From positions 80,124 through 144,123 of the forward strand of contig JAJQHJ010000038.1 of NCBI GenBank assembly GCA_021199795.1: 64,000 bases of DNA, written 5' to 3'. Under the pieces are notes generated by a model, which saw nothing but the letters and a program-made list of their open reading frames with translations, had not been told where the DNA came from and ran no database searches. The DNA comes from Oscillospiraceae bacterium (GTDB lineage Bacteria > Bacillota > Clostridia > Oscillospirales > Ruminococcaceae). Below are positions 51,513 through 61,413 of this stretch, one piece after another; the first letter of the stretch is position 1; each line of letters opens with the position of its first letter. Position numbers and translations under genes: made by a program.

Positions 51513-53947
51513 ATGGGGCATCAGTCCATGCGGCAAAGGTAGTGCTTTCCGGAGCCGATTATGGCTATGACAATGAGTACACCTATCGCTATCCAGACCT
51601 GCTTGTTGAGACACTACGTCCCGGAATGAGGGTTCTGGTGCCATTCGGCAGGGCGAACACAAGGCGCATAGGTCTTGTTACACGTGTCTATGAGAAGGAG
51701 CTGACCGAGGATGCAGTCATCAAGCCGATAACCAGCCTCATCGACCGCGAGCCTCTTATAAACGACGAGCTTCTTAACCTGGTTTTCTGGTTAAAGGAGC
51801 ACACCTTTTGTACTTACTTTGAAGCTTACCGGACTATAGTCCCGGCAGGCTACACCGTTGTCCGCAGAAGCGTCTACACTCTTTCAAACCATAAGCCGGA
51901 TGTAAGCCTTACCGATGAAGAGGATAAGCTCTACCAGGCTCTTCTGGGCGCACAATCCCAGAAAGAGTTCGACAGGATTTTGGATGGCAAGGAGCTGCTG
52001 ATAAGCTCGCTTCTTGATAAAGGCGTACTCGAAGAAGAGGATGAGTTCAAGCGTCGCGTGGGCGATGAAACTGTTCGGATGGTCAGACTGGCTCCCGACT
52101 ATCAGTCTGACGGCAAAGCTTTCACACAGAAGCAGCAGCTTGTAGTCGATTTCCTTGAGGAGAACGATTCAGCTTCCATAAAAGAGCTCTGCTATATTTT
52201 AAGCGTCACTCAGACAATAATCACTTCGATGCTGAAAAAAGGCATCCTTGAAGAATACAGATACGAGTCTTTGAGGACTCCAAAGAACATAACTGATAAG
52301 AAGCTTTCTTTAGATAGCGTAGTCCTTTCGGACGAGCAAAAGGAAGTCTATGACGGTATTTCAAAGCTACTAGATGAGGGCAAGCCAGCCGGTGCACTTC
52401 TGCACGGAGTAACAGGAAGCGGCAAAACCGCAGTATTTATAAAGCTCATAGAAAGAACGATAAAGTCCGGAAAGGGCTGTATGCTGCTTCTCCCCGAAAT
52501 CTCGCTTACACCGCAGATGGTTTCAAAATTCTGTGCCTATTTTGGAGATACAGTAGCGGTCGTTCATTCGAGCCTGTCTTTGGGACAGAGAATGGACGAA
52601 TTCAAGCGCATTTCCCGCGGCGATGCCAGGATTGTAATCGGAACCAGAAGCGCGGTTTTCGCGCCTATGCCGAATATCGGGCTCATAATAATGGACGAAG
52701 AGGGCGAGAGCAGCTATAAATCCGACGCCTCGCCAAGATATCATGCCCGTGATGTCGCAATCAAAAGATGCGGCAACCATAATGCACTTCTTCTCATGGC
52801 GTCCGCGACCCCGTCCCTCGAAAGCTACTACTATGCAAAAAGTGGAAGATATCACTTATTTGAATTGAACCACCGTTACAGCGGTTCAAAGCTCCCGCAG
52901 GTAGTTGTTGCCGATATGCTCACTGAAGCTGAGGAGGGAAACTCTGGCATATTCTGTTCCGACATGGTCAGAAGAATCTCGGAGGAAACGAAAAAGGGCA
53001 AGCAGACGATACTTCTTCTGAATCGCCGTGGCTTCAACACCAACGCCACCTGCCTTGATTGCAGAACGGCTGTCAAATGTCCTCGTTGTCAGGTTCCGCT
53101 TACTTATCATAAATCAAGCGGCAAGCTCATCTGCCATTATTGCGGCTACTACGCCACCTTTAACGGCAAATGTCCTGAATGTGGAAGCAATAGGGTAAGG
53201 CTCACAGGCTTGGGAACACAAAGGCTCGAAGAAGAGCTTGCGAATGCTTTTCCAGATGCCAGAATTCTTAGAATGGATGCCGACACCACCTATTCAAGAT
53301 ACGCCTATGAAGAAAAGTTTGCGGATTTTGAAGCCGGCAAGTACGACATAATGCTTGGCACCCAGATGATAGCAAAGGGCTTGGATTTTCCGAACGTAAC
53401 AACCGTCGGGGTAATCTCACTTGATAATTCCCTCAACGCTGGAGATTATCGCAGCTATGAGAGAACGTTTTCGCTTTTAACTCAGGTCTGCGGCAGAGGC
53501 GGCAGGGGAGATTCGGAAGCAGTTGCCTACATACAGACATTCTTCCCCGACCACCATATAATCAAGCTTGCCTCGGAGCAGGACTATAAAGGCTTCTATG
53601 AGCAGGAGGTATCGCTGAGAAAAGAGCTCATCTATCCTCCTTTCTGCGACATCTGCACAGTTTCGTTCTCTTCAACAATAGAGTCAGACGCTCTGAGAGC
53701 TGCAAACGAATTCGTCTCGATGATGCGTCACAATCTTGAAACCGTCGATAAGAAGTTTCCGCTTCGGGTTTTAGGACCTGCAAAATCCGGCTACGGAAGA
53801 ATAGGCGGCAAATACAAGTATGCGCTGACAATAAAATGTCGGCTCTCAAATGCTTTTAGAGCCTACATGGCAGAGCTTCTCAGGGAAACATATAAAAATA
53901 AAAGCTTTTCAAATGTAAAAGTCTACGCCGACATAAATGGCGACTGA
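51509..53947 (+). CDS. priA: Primosomal protein N' (replication restart helicase PriA)
   Basis: PriA (812 residues) reloads the replisome at stalled forks. N-terminal DNA-binding domain (1-105), Walker A GVTGSGKT near residue 303, helicase motifs VVHSSLSLGQR and IGTRSAVFAPM, and a zinc module with Cys pairs CLDCRTAVKCPRC and CHYCGYY...CPEC. Motif II reads DEEG (396-399) in DEEGESSYKSDASPRYHARD, where the usual form is DEEH. ATG at 51509 overlaps the rpoZ stop. The coaBC gene usually present before priA in Bacillus is absent. Confidence 0.95.
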   Translation: MNGASVHAAKVVLSGADYGYDNEYTYRYPDLLVETLRPGMRVLVPFGRANTRRIGLVTRVYEKELTEDAVIKPITSLIDREPLINDELLNLVFWLKEHTFCTYFEAYRTIVPAGYTVVRRSVYTLSNHKPDVSLTDEEDKLYQALLGAQSQKEFDRILDGKELLISSLLDKGVLEEEDEFKRRVGDETVRMVRLAPDYQSDGKAFTQKQQLVVDFLEENDSASIKELCYILSVTQTIITSMLKKGILEEYRYESLRTPKNITDKKLSLDSVVLSDEQKEVYDGISKLLDEGKPAGALLHGVTGSGKTAVFIKLIERTIKSGKGCMLLLPEISLTPQMVSKFCAYFGDTVAVVHSSLSLGQRMDEFKRISRGDARIVIGTRSAVFAPMPNIGLIIMDEEGESSYKSDASPRYHARDVAIKRCGNHNALLLMASATPSLESYYYAKSGRYHLFELNHRYSGSKLPQVVVADMLTEAEEGNSGIFCSDMVRRISEETKKGKQTILLLNRRGFNTNATCLDCRTAVKCPRCQVPLTYHKSSGKLICHYCGYYATFNGKCPECGSNRVRLTGLGTQRLEEELANAFPDARILRMDADTTYSRYAYEEKFADFEAGKYDIMLGTQMIAKGLDFPNVTTVGVISLDNSLNAGDYRSYERTFSLLTQVCGRGGRGDSEAVAYIQTFFPDHHIIKLASEQDYKGFYEQEVSLRKELIYPPFCDICTVSFSSTIESDALRAANEFVSMMRHNLETVDKKFPLRVLGPAKSGYGRIGGKYKYALTIKCRLSNAFRAYMAELLRETYKNKSFSNVKVYADINGD

Positions 53948-53969
53948 TAAAACATAGGAGGAATGCCAC

Positions 53970-54437
53970 TTGGCACTCAGAAAAATAGTATTAGACGGCG
54001 ACCCGGTACTCCTGAAAACCTGCAAGCCGGTAGAAAAATTCGACCAGCGTCTCTGGGATCTCTTGGACGATATGAAAGATACCATGTACAAAGCTGAGGG
54101 AGTAGGACTTGCAGCTCCACAAGTGGGCATAATAAGGCGTACAGTGGTCATAGATACCGGTGAGGGACTTTTTGAACTTGTAAATCCCGAGATAACCTAT
54201 CGTTCGGAGGAGACTCAGCGTGGAGTTGAGGCATGTCTGTCATATCCCGACATTGCAGGATATGTTACAAGACCGAAAACCGTCAGATTTAAAGCTCAGG
54301 ATCGCCACGGCGAATGGTATGAAAAAGAGGTAAGCGACCTGCTCGCAAGATGCGTTTGCCATGAACTGGACCATCTTGACGGCGTAACGCTCCCACAGAA
54401 TATAGAAGAGATCTACGAAGAACCCGAGGAGGAATAA
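53970..54437 (+). CDS. def: Peptide deformylase
   Basis: Def (155 residues) removes the formyl group from new proteins. Motif 1 is GVGLAAPQVG, motif 2 EACLS (residues 87-91; the common form is EGCLS) and motif 3 CHELDHLDG with the HExxH metal site (His131, His135). The start is TTG at 53970, 8-9 bases after AGGAGG; an ATG at 53963 is out of frame. It precedes fmt, its functional partner, by six bases. Confidence 0.95.
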   Translation: MALRKIVLDGDPVLLKTCKPVEKFDQRLWDLLDDMKDTMYKAEGVGLAAPQVGIIRRTVVIDTGEGLFELVNPEITYRSEETQRGVEACLSYPDIAGYVTRPKTVRFKAQDRHGEWYEKEVSDLLARCVCHELDHLDGVTLPQNIEEIYEEPEEE

Positions 54438-54443
54438 TTCACC

Positions 54444-55388
54444 TTGAATATAGTTTTCATGGGAACGCCCACCTTTGCAATTCCATCGCTTGAAGCTTTG
54501 CTCAAGAATGGTCACACGGTTTCCGCAGTTTTCACCCAGACCGATAAGCCAAAGGGCAGGGGAAACAAGATAGCTTTTTCTCCGGTTAAGGAGTATGCAC
54601 TTGCGCACAATATTCCCGTATACCAGCCGAATTCCCTTAAGAAAGAGGCGGAAGCATATCTTCCAATTCTAAAAGACCTGAATCCCGACATGATAGTCGT
54701 AGCGGCTTACGGCAAGATTCTGCCGGTTGAGATACTGGATCTCCCGAAGTACGGCTGCATCAATGTCCACGGTTCACTTCTACCAAAATACAGAGGAGCT
54801 GCACCGATTCAGTGGACAGTTCTTAATGGCGACGAATTCGGCGGAATAACCACCATGCAGATGGCAGAGGGTCTCGACACAGGCGACATGCTGCTGAGTG
54901 AAAAGGTAGCTGTCAAAGAAAACGAGACTGCATTGGAGCTCTACGACCGCCTTTCCTATGTCGGAGCATCGCTCCTGATAAAAACAATAGATGGGCTTGT
55001 GGCTGGCGAAATCACTCCGGTTAAGCAGAATGAGGAGAATGCCTCCTATGCTCCAATGCTCACAAAGGACATGTGCGGAATTGATTTCAGTCTCAAAGCA
55101 GCCGAGGTTCATCATAAAATCCTGGGTCTGTCCGATTCTCCCGGAGCCTGCTGCTATCTCGACGGCAAACGCCTGAAAGTATACAGAAGCGAGCTTGTAA
55201 CTACAGAAAAGACAAATTCCGAACCGGGAACAATAATAGACGAACATGATTTCACCGTCTCATGTGGCTCGGGCTCAGTCAGATTCACAGAAATCCAGGC
55301 TGAGGGCTCAAAGCGTATGAACGTTTCCGACTACTTAAGAGGCAGACCGGTAAAAAAGGGAACCAAGCTCGCATCAAACCCATCATAG
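54444..55388 (+). CDS. fmt: Methionyl-tRNA formyltransferase
   Basis: Fmt (314 residues) formylates the initiator methionyl-tRNA. N-terminal domain: VFMGTPTFAIPSLEALL, catalytic region NVHGSLLPKYRGAAPIQWTVLNGD (Asn-His...Asp) and TTMQMAEGLDTGDML. The C-terminal OB-like domain runs from about residue 205. TTG at 54444 is the start, 11 bases after GGAGG. Confidence 0.96.
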   Translation: MNIVFMGTPTFAIPSLEALLKNGHTVSAVFTQTDKPKGRGNKIAFSPVKEYALAHNIPVYQPNSLKKEAEAYLPILKDLNPDMIVVAAYGKILPVEILDLPKYGCINVHGSLLPKYRGAAPIQWTVLNGDEFGGITTMQMAEGLDTGDMLLSEKVAVKENETALELYDRLSYVGASLLIKTIDGLVAGEITPVKQNEENASYAPMLTKDMCGIDFSLKAAEVHHKILGLSDSPGACCYLDGKRLKVYRSELVTTEKTNSEPGTIIDEHDFTVSCGSGSVRFTEIQAEGSKRMNVSDYLRGRPVKKGTKLASNPS

Positions 55389-55400
55389 AAAGGATTTATA

Positions 55401-56108
55401 ATGCCTTACTACTATTACGGCTACAATTTTTCATATATGATAGTGCTTCTCCCAGCACTTCTGTTTGGGCTTTACGCTCAGTTCAAAGTAAACTCCACCG
55501 TCAGGAAGTATTCTGAGGTGAGAAATGCCCGTGGTATTACTGGTGCGGAGGTAGCAAGAAGAATCCTCGACCACAACGGTCTATATAATATCCAGGTTGT
55601 CCACATTGCTGGCAACATGACCGATAATTATAACCCGAAAACAGGAGTGGTCTCACTTTCCGACACAACCTATGCGTCCACATCAGTAGCTGCAATCGGA
55701 ATTGCGGCGCACGAATGCGGTCATGCAGTACAATATGCACAGGATTACACCCCGATAAGAATCCGCTCAATGCTGGTGCCTGTCACCAATATCGGCTCAA
55801 CATTTGGCTTCATTGTCCTGGCAGTCGGACTCATATTCGGAAACTACTACATCGCCATGTTTGGCATTTTCCTATATTGCCTGATGGCAGTGTTCCAGGC
55901 TGTAACATTGCCAGTTGAATTCAATGCAAGTAACCGTGCTCTTCACACTCTTGAGAGCGAAGCAATTTTAACTCAGAATGAGCTTCCGATGGCGAAAAAG
56001 GTTCTTTCAGCTGCCGCAATGACTTATGTTGCATCACTGGTTTCAACCCTCGCTACAATCCTGAGACTTTTCCTGATAGTCGGCGGCAGGGGTTCAAGAC
56101 GAAGATAA
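55401..56108 (+). CDS. YugP-family zinc metallopeptidase
   Basis: A 235-residue membrane-bound zinc peptidase of the DUF2268/YugP type. HExxH motif in IAAHECGHAVQYAQD, with membrane segments near the N-terminus (MIVLLPALLFGLYAQF), the middle (TFGFIVLAVGLIFGNYYIAMFGIFL) and the C-terminus. EFNASNRAL follows as a third metal ligand candidate. It is inserted between fmt and rsmB, where Bacillus has no such gene. Confidence 0.9.
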   Translation: MPYYYYGYNFSYMIVLLPALLFGLYAQFKVNSTVRKYSEVRNARGITGAEVARRILDHNGLYNIQVVHIAGNMTDNYNPKTGVVSLSDTTYASTSVAAIGIAAHECGHAVQYAQDYTPIRIRSMLVPVTNIGSTFGFIVLAVGLIFGNYYIAMFGIFLYCLMAVFQAVTLPVEFNASNRALHTLESEAILTQNELPMAKKVLSAAAMTYVASLVSTLATILRLFLIVGGRGSRRR

Positions 56109-56132
56109 AAACTAACGAAAGTAGAAATATAA

Positions 56133-57431
56133 ATGCAGACACCGAGAGAGATTTGTTTGGGACTACTTGTTAAAGTAGAAAAGAATTCGAGCTTTTCCGG
56201 GTTAGCCCTTGACAATACCTTATCAAAGAATCGTGACCTATCCGACATTGACCGCCGTTTTATTTCCGCACTTTATTACGGCGTTATTGAAAGGCGAATC
56301 ACCCTTGACGCCGTGATTGGAAAGTACTCCAACAGACCTGTAGACAGGCTTAATCTCGAGATAAGAGAAATCCTCCGTATGGGAATCTATCAGCTTCTCT
56401 ATATGGACTCAGTTCCCGACAGTGCCACGGTAGATGAGAGCGTCAAGCTTGCAAAGATCAATAATAGGTCGGCATCCGGATTCGTAAATGCAGTTCTTCG
56501 CAGCTTCATCCGCGACGGCAAAAAGCTTCCTGACAATAGCTTGTCCCTGAACTATTCCTGCCCCGAGTGGCTTGTGGACATGTGGCTTCGTGATTATGGT
56601 GAGGAAATCGCACTTTCGATCCTGAAATCCTCCCTTGGAAGACCGCCGACGACTGTTCGTTTTAATACCTGTAAATTTGAAACCAAAGACATTCTTTCCG
56701 AACTTGAAATAGACGGAATAGAAGCCGTCCCAAACGGGGTTATTCCTGGTTGCTATGACCTCAAAAACTGTGGCTCCGCTGAAAAGCTTTCTACATATAA
56801 AAAAGGCATGTTCCATGTCCAGGACGCCTCCTGTCAGCTGTGCGCTTATGAGCTTGGAGCCAAGGAGGGCGAAACTGTCCTTGACGTATGCTCCGCTCCT
56901 GGTGGAAAGGCTTTCACAACAGCTGAAATTATGAATGACAGAGGCAGAATTCTTGCGTTTGATCTTCATGAGAATAGGGCAAAACTTATAACAGAGGGAG
57001 CAAAAAGGCTGAACCTTGGAATTATCTCAGCATCCAAAAATAACGCAAAGGTCTATAATAGTGAATTACCTATGGCTGACAGAGTCCTCTGCGATGTCCC
57101 GTGTTCTGGCTTGGGAGTAATCGGTCGCAAGCCGGAAATCAAGTATAACTATGCCAGCGAAGACGACCTGGGTCAGTTTCCGATAGTCCAGTATGAAATC
57201 CTGAAAACATCTTCACAGTATGTGAAGCCTGGAGGAACGCTGGTCTATTCGACCTGTACTCTGAATCGAAATGAAAACGACAATATAGCCGAAAGATTCC
57301 TCCGGGAAAACCCTTACTTCGAGGGCTGTAAGCTATCCCAATTTGACGACTACAAGGCGACAATAACTCCTGCAACCTGCCAATTTGGCGGCGACGGATT
57401 CTTCATGGCAAAATTCTTAAGAATAGGATGA
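56133..57431 (+). CDS. rsmB: 16S rRNA (cytosine-967-C5)-methyltransferase RsmB
   Basis: RsmB (432 residues). N-terminal NusB-like RNA-binding domain (1-140, LGLLVKVEKNSSFSGLAL, FISALYYGVIERR, LNLEIREILRMGIYQL), then the methyltransferase core: DVCSAPGGKAF (SAM site), CDVPCSGLGVIGRKP and YSTCTLNRNENDNI with the two catalytic cysteines. Its end overlaps rlmN by four bases (ATGA). Confidence 0.95.
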   Translation: MQTPREICLGLLVKVEKNSSFSGLALDNTLSKNRDLSDIDRRFISALYYGVIERRITLDAVIGKYSNRPVDRLNLEIREILRMGIYQLLYMDSVPDSATVDESVKLAKINNRSASGFVNAVLRSFIRDGKKLPDNSLSLNYSCPEWLVDMWLRDYGEEIALSILKSSLGRPPTTVRFNTCKFETKDILSELEIDGIEAVPNGVIPGCYDLKNCGSAEKLSTYKKGMFHVQDASCQLCAYELGAKEGETVLDVCSAPGGKAFTTAEIMNDRGRILAFDLHENRAKLITEGAKRLNLGIISASKNNAKVYNSELPMADRVLCDVPCSGLGVIGRKPEIKYNYASEDDLGQFPIVQYEILKTSSQYVKPGGTLVYSTCTLNRNENDNIAERFLRENPYFEGCKLSQFDDYKATITPATCQFGGDGFFMAKFLRIG

Positions 57432-58459
57432 AAATCTTGACCGATATACTATCATTGAGTTTTGACGAGCTTTCGGAAAAGATGAAAGCCCTCGGCGAAA
57501 AGAGCTTCCGGGCGTCTCAGATTTATGAATGGCTACACAAAAAGCGCGTAACTGACTTTTCAGAAATGACAAACCTTTCGCTTTCGCTAAGGGAAAAGCT
57601 TTCAAATGAATTCTATATCGAAAAGCTCACATGCGTGAGAAACCTGAAATCCTCTTTAGATGAAACCGAGAAGTTTCTATTCGAGCTTTCTGACGGAAAC
57701 CACATCGAAACAGTCCTGATGAGCTATGAGCACGGTGATTCTCTCTGTGTCTCAACTCAGGTCGGTTGCAAGATGGGCTGCAGATTCTGTGCTTCAACCA
57801 TAGCCGGTTTCAAAAGAAGCTTAAAGCCCTCCGAAATTTTATTGCAGCTTTATGAAGCCGAAAGAATTTCCGGGCGAAAGGTCTCAAGCATAGTCCTGAT
57901 GGGCATCGGCGAGCCGCTTGATAACTTTGACAACGTTGTTCGGTTTCTGGAGCTTTTGTCAAGCGAAAAGGGCACCAACATGAGCCTTAGGCACGTTTCC
58001 CTATCAACCTGTGGGCTTGTGGACAAGATTTACGAGCTTTCGGGGCTTGATTTTGGGCTTACCCTTTCAATCTCACTTCATGCGACAACCGATGAAAAGA
58101 GAAGTGAGCTCATGCCGGTCAACAAGCGATACCATATCGATGAGCTGATGAAAGCGTGCAGAGACTATTTTGCAAAAACCGGGCGAAGAATATCATTTGA
58201 ATATGCCCTTATAGACGGCACCAACGACACTATGGATGACGCAAAAGCACTTGCTAAGCTGGTAAGCGGAATGCCGTCGCATATAAATATAATACCTGTA
58301 AACAAAATCAAGGAACGCGACTATCACTCGTCCCGGGCTGCTGCCGAAAGCTTCTGCAAAAAGCTATTGGGGCTTGGAGTAAATGCAACGGTGCGAAGAA
58401 CGTTAGGCGCGGATATAGATGCCGCCTGTGGACAGCTCAGGCGGGAATACGAAATATAA
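57428..58459 (+). CDS. rlmN: Dual-specificity 23S rRNA/tRNA adenine-C2 methyltransferase RlmN
   Basis: RlmN (343 residues), a radical SAM enzyme that methylates A2503 of 23S rRNA and A37 of some tRNAs. Cluster motif C-x3-C-x2-C (Cys114, Cys118, Cys121), GIGEPLDNFDNV, SLSTCGLV and the C-terminal VRRTLGADIDAACGQL with the mechanistic Cys. It overlaps rsmB and precedes prpC. Confidence 0.96.
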   Translation: MKILTDILSLSFDELSEKMKALGEKSFRASQIYEWLHKKRVTDFSEMTNLSLSLREKLSNEFYIEKLTCVRNLKSSLDETEKFLFELSDGNHIETVLMSYEHGDSLCVSTQVGCKMGCRFCASTIAGFKRSLKPSEILLQLYEAERISGRKVSSIVLMGIGEPLDNFDNVVRFLELLSSEKGTNMSLRHVSLSTCGLVDKIYELSGLDFGLTLSISLHATTDEKRSELMPVNKRYHIDELMKACRDYFAKTGRRISFEYALIDGTNDTMDDAKALAKLVSGMPSHINIIPVNKIKERDYHSSRAAAESFCKKLLGLGVNATVRRTLGADIDAACGQLRREYEI

Positions 58460-58476
58460 AGGCTGGAGGTGATAAT

Positions 58477-59205
58477 GTGTTTGCAGCAGGGAAAACTGAT
58501 ATAGGAAAACTCAGGGAAGAAAATCAGGATAAGTTCAGGATATGTGCTATCAATGATGAAACCGTCTTTTCTGTTGTCTGTGACGGTATGGGCGGTGCGG
58601 CGTCCGGCGGTCTTGCCAGTGAAATGACTTCAAACGCCGTTTATGAGCGGGTTCAGCTGAGCTATAGACCAGATATGGAGCCAAAGAGTGTCAAGTCGCT
58701 TCTCATAACCTCGGTTGAGGCGGCAAACTCAATTGTCTACAATAAGAGCCTCGAAGATGTTCACGATGCCGGAATGGGAACCACATGTGTTGCTGCACTG
58801 GTACATAAGAATCTCTTAAGTATAACGAGTGTCGGCGATTCAAGGGCATATCTCATGGATAATAAGGGAATAACCCAGATAACAAATGACCACACGATTG
58901 TCGAATATCTCTACTCAAACGGAATGATAAGTGAGGAAGAGATGAAAAGTCACAAGATGAAAAACGTCATCACACGTGCTGTGGGAGTGGAGAAAACGGT
59001 CGAGCCGGACTATTTTGAGATAGATCTCACCGGCGGTGAGTATATACTCATCTGCACTGACGGCTTGACAAACCACCTCACAAATGAGCAGATATACGAA
59101 ATTTCTTATAAACAGCCTATAGAACACGCCGTCAACGAGCTCATCGACGCGGCAAACTCCCGGGGCGGCAAGGATAACATAACTGCCGTACTCATATCGG
59201 TTTAA
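58477..59205 (+). CDS. prpC: PP2C-family serine/threonine phosphatase PrpC
   Basis: PrpC (242 residues) dephosphorylates targets of PrkC. PP2C motifs: DIGKLREENQDKF, VVCDGMGGAASGG, SVGDSRAYL, CTDGLTNHLT and GGKDNITAVLI, with the metal-binding Asp residues in place. GTG at 58477 follows GGAGGT. Next to prkC, its paired kinase. Confidence 0.95.
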   Translation: MFAAGKTDIGKLREENQDKFRICAINDETVFSVVCDGMGGAASGGLASEMTSNAVYERVQLSYRPDMEPKSVKSLLITSVEAANSIVYNKSLEDVHDAGMGTTCVAALVHKNLLSITSVGDSRAYLMDNKGITQITNDHTIVEYLYSNGMISEEEMKSHKMKNVITRAVGVEKTVEPDYFEIDLTGGEYILICTDGLTNHLTNEQIYEISYKQPIEHAVNELIDAANSRGGKDNITAVLISV

Positions 59206-59226
59206 AAGGAAAGGAGCAGGTTTTGA

Positions 59227-61413
59227 ATGGATAAATTCATCGGTCTGAAGCTTGATGGAAGATACCAGATTACTGAGCTTATCGGCGTTGGCGGAATGTC
59301 TGATGTCTACAAGGGCGTAGACATAATGGAAAACAGAACCGTTGCCGTAAAGATACTTAAGCGGGAATTCTCCGAGAACGAGGAATTCGTCAGATATTTC
59401 AGAAATGAGAGCAGAGCCATTGCCGTTCTTTCTCATCCCAATATAGTAAAGATATTCGATGTCGGTTATGAGCATGACCTACAGTATATCGTAATGGAGT
59501 ATATCAACGGCATCACTTTGAAAGAATGCATCGAGCAAAAGGGTATGCTCCAGTGGCGCGAATGTGTTCACTATACTATCCAGATTTTAAGAGCTCTGCA
59601 GCTTGCCCACGACAGGGGAATCATTCATCGCGACATAAAGCCTCAGAACGTAATGCTCCTGGCTGATGGTACCATCAAGGTGATGGACTTCGGAATTGCG
59701 TGCTTCTCGCGTCAGAATGCAGGAACTAATACTGAGCGTACCATGGGTTCTGTCCACTATGTCTCCCCCGAACAGGCAAGAGGCGAAAGAACAGACGAGC
59801 GTGGAGATATCTATTCTGTGGGCGTCATGATGTATGAAATGCTCACAGGCAGAAAGCCTTTCGACGGCGAAACTCCCGTCGCAGTAGCCTTGAAGCACAT
59901 GAACGAAGAGCCGGTAAGACCGTCCGAGTATAATTCAAATATCTATAAAGGTCTTGAAGAGATAATTCTTCGGGCTATGGAAAAGGATCCGACAAAGAGA
60001 TATCAGTCTGCATCCGAAATGATTCGGGATATCGAGGCATTCAAAAATGATCAGAGTGTCACTTTCGGCTATTTCGATGAACCGGTCAAGAAGCCGGAAC
60101 AGCAGTCGGGGATCCTGGATGGACTTAAGACCTCTGTCACAAAGAAGCGTGCTTCAAAGCCTAAGGTCAAAAAGGAAAAGCCGCAGCCTGAGCCTGAGCT
60201 GGAGGAACCTGAGGAGATTCCAGATGAGGATGATGACGACGATGAGGACGAGCGTCCCCGTCACAACTATATCCTCCCGATTCTTGCAGCAATGACGGTA
60301 ACAGCCATAATAGTTTCAACACTCTTTATGGCGAATGTTATCCTGGGTGCATTCCAGACGACCGCTTCATCATCAAATGACTATACTATGCCGAACCTGA
60401 TAGGACTGAACTTCTATGAAGCAAGGTCTTTGTATCCGGAAATTCAGCTTGTAGCTTCAGAGGAATATAGCTCTGAATATGAGTCTGGTATTATAATGGA
60501 GCAGGAAAAGGCTGAGGGCAGAATCGTTAAGGTTGGTGACGCAATCAAGGTAACTGTAAGTAAAGGTACAAGAACCGTCACTATCCCTGATGTAGTCAAC
60601 TACCACTATTCGTCGGCATATGCTGCACTCACCGGTGAATCACTGACAGTCCAGAGAGTTGAGATAGAAAGCGACGATATTTCCTCAGGATATGTCGTCA
60701 AGACCGACCCTGTAGCCTACTCAACAGTTGAGGAGGGCACAACTGTCAAGGTTTACGTAAGTATCGGTCCGTCCGTTGAGGATACCACCGTACCATCGCT
60801 TGTTGGATTGACAGTTTCTGAGGCGCAGAGTCTTCTTGAAGACAACTACCTCGTCGCAAAGACACAGTATGTAGAGTCGAGTGAGGAAGCGGGAACTGTT
60901 ATTGACCAGAGCGTTGAGTCCGGCGAGACGGTAACAAGAAACACAACAGTCACAATTTATGTTTCTGACGGAACGGTTACCGAGGAAGAGGAAGTTGATG
61001 TTGCTGAAGAGGAAATCACCGATGATGATTCCACAACCACCACATATCCCGGAATAATCATCGACGGCGGAACCACTGATGATGACACCGATGATACCAC
61101 AGCTTCCGGAAATACGGTCATTCTCAACATCGACATTCCGGCTAAGGCGACAAATACCTATTATGTAACCGTCTACAACAGTGCAAACGGTGAAGCACTG
61201 ACAAATACCATATCGATGAACGGCGCAGAGTACGCTGGCGGAACATTATCGATATCTCTGACCGGTGAGGGCTCGATGACTATATATGTCATGGCAAAGA
61301 GCCCGAGAACAGGACTCCAGATGACATTCGCTGAGTACGAAATTGATTTCGATACCGGAACCTATTACCGCACGAACTACTGGACGACTGCGTTCTCAAT
61401 TATTGATTCCTGA
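59227..61413 (+). CDS. prkC: Serine/threonine protein kinase PrkC with PASTA domains
   Basis: PrkC (728 residues), a membrane kinase that senses peptidoglycan fragments and in spore formers can trigger germination. Kinase domain 1-270 (GVGGMSDVYKG, AVKIL, HRDIKPQN near residue 137, DFGIA). An acidic juxtamembrane stretch, one membrane helix (about 347-372), then three PASTA repeats (about 385-447, 448-515, 516-583). The last 145 residues are an Asp/Thr-rich spacer and an Ig-like strand-rich domain not normal for PrkC. The stop overlaps the rsgA start. Confidence 0.95.
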   Translation: MDKFIGLKLDGRYQITELIGVGGMSDVYKGVDIMENRTVAVKILKREFSENEEFVRYFRNESRAIAVLSHPNIVKIFDVGYEHDLQYIVMEYINGITLKECIEQKGMLQWRECVHYTIQILRALQLAHDRGIIHRDIKPQNVMLLADGTIKVMDFGIACFSRQNAGTNTERTMGSVHYVSPEQARGERTDERGDIYSVGVMMYEMLTGRKPFDGETPVAVALKHMNEEPVRPSEYNSNIYKGLEEIILRAMEKDPTKRYQSASEMIRDIEAFKNDQSVTFGYFDEPVKKPEQQSGILDGLKTSVTKKRASKPKVKKEKPQPEPELEEPEEIPDEDDDDDEDERPRHNYILPILAAMTVTAIIVSTLFMANVILGAFQTTASSSNDYTMPNLIGLNFYEARSLYPEIQLVASEEYSSEYESGIIMEQEKAEGRIVKVGDAIKVTVSKGTRTVTIPDVVNYHYSSAYAALTGESLTVQRVEIESDDISSGYVVKTDPVAYSTVEEGTTVKVYVSIGPSVEDTTVPSLVGLTVSEAQSLLEDNYLVAKTQYVESSEEAGTVIDQSVESGETVTRNTTVTIYVSDGTVTEEEEVDVAEEEITDDDSTTTTYPGIIIDGGTTDDDTDDTTASGNTVILNIDIPAKATNTYYVTVYNSANGEALTNTISMNGAEYAGGTLSISLTGEGSMTIYVMAKSPRTGLQMTFAEYEIDFDTGTYYRTNYWTTAFSIIDS

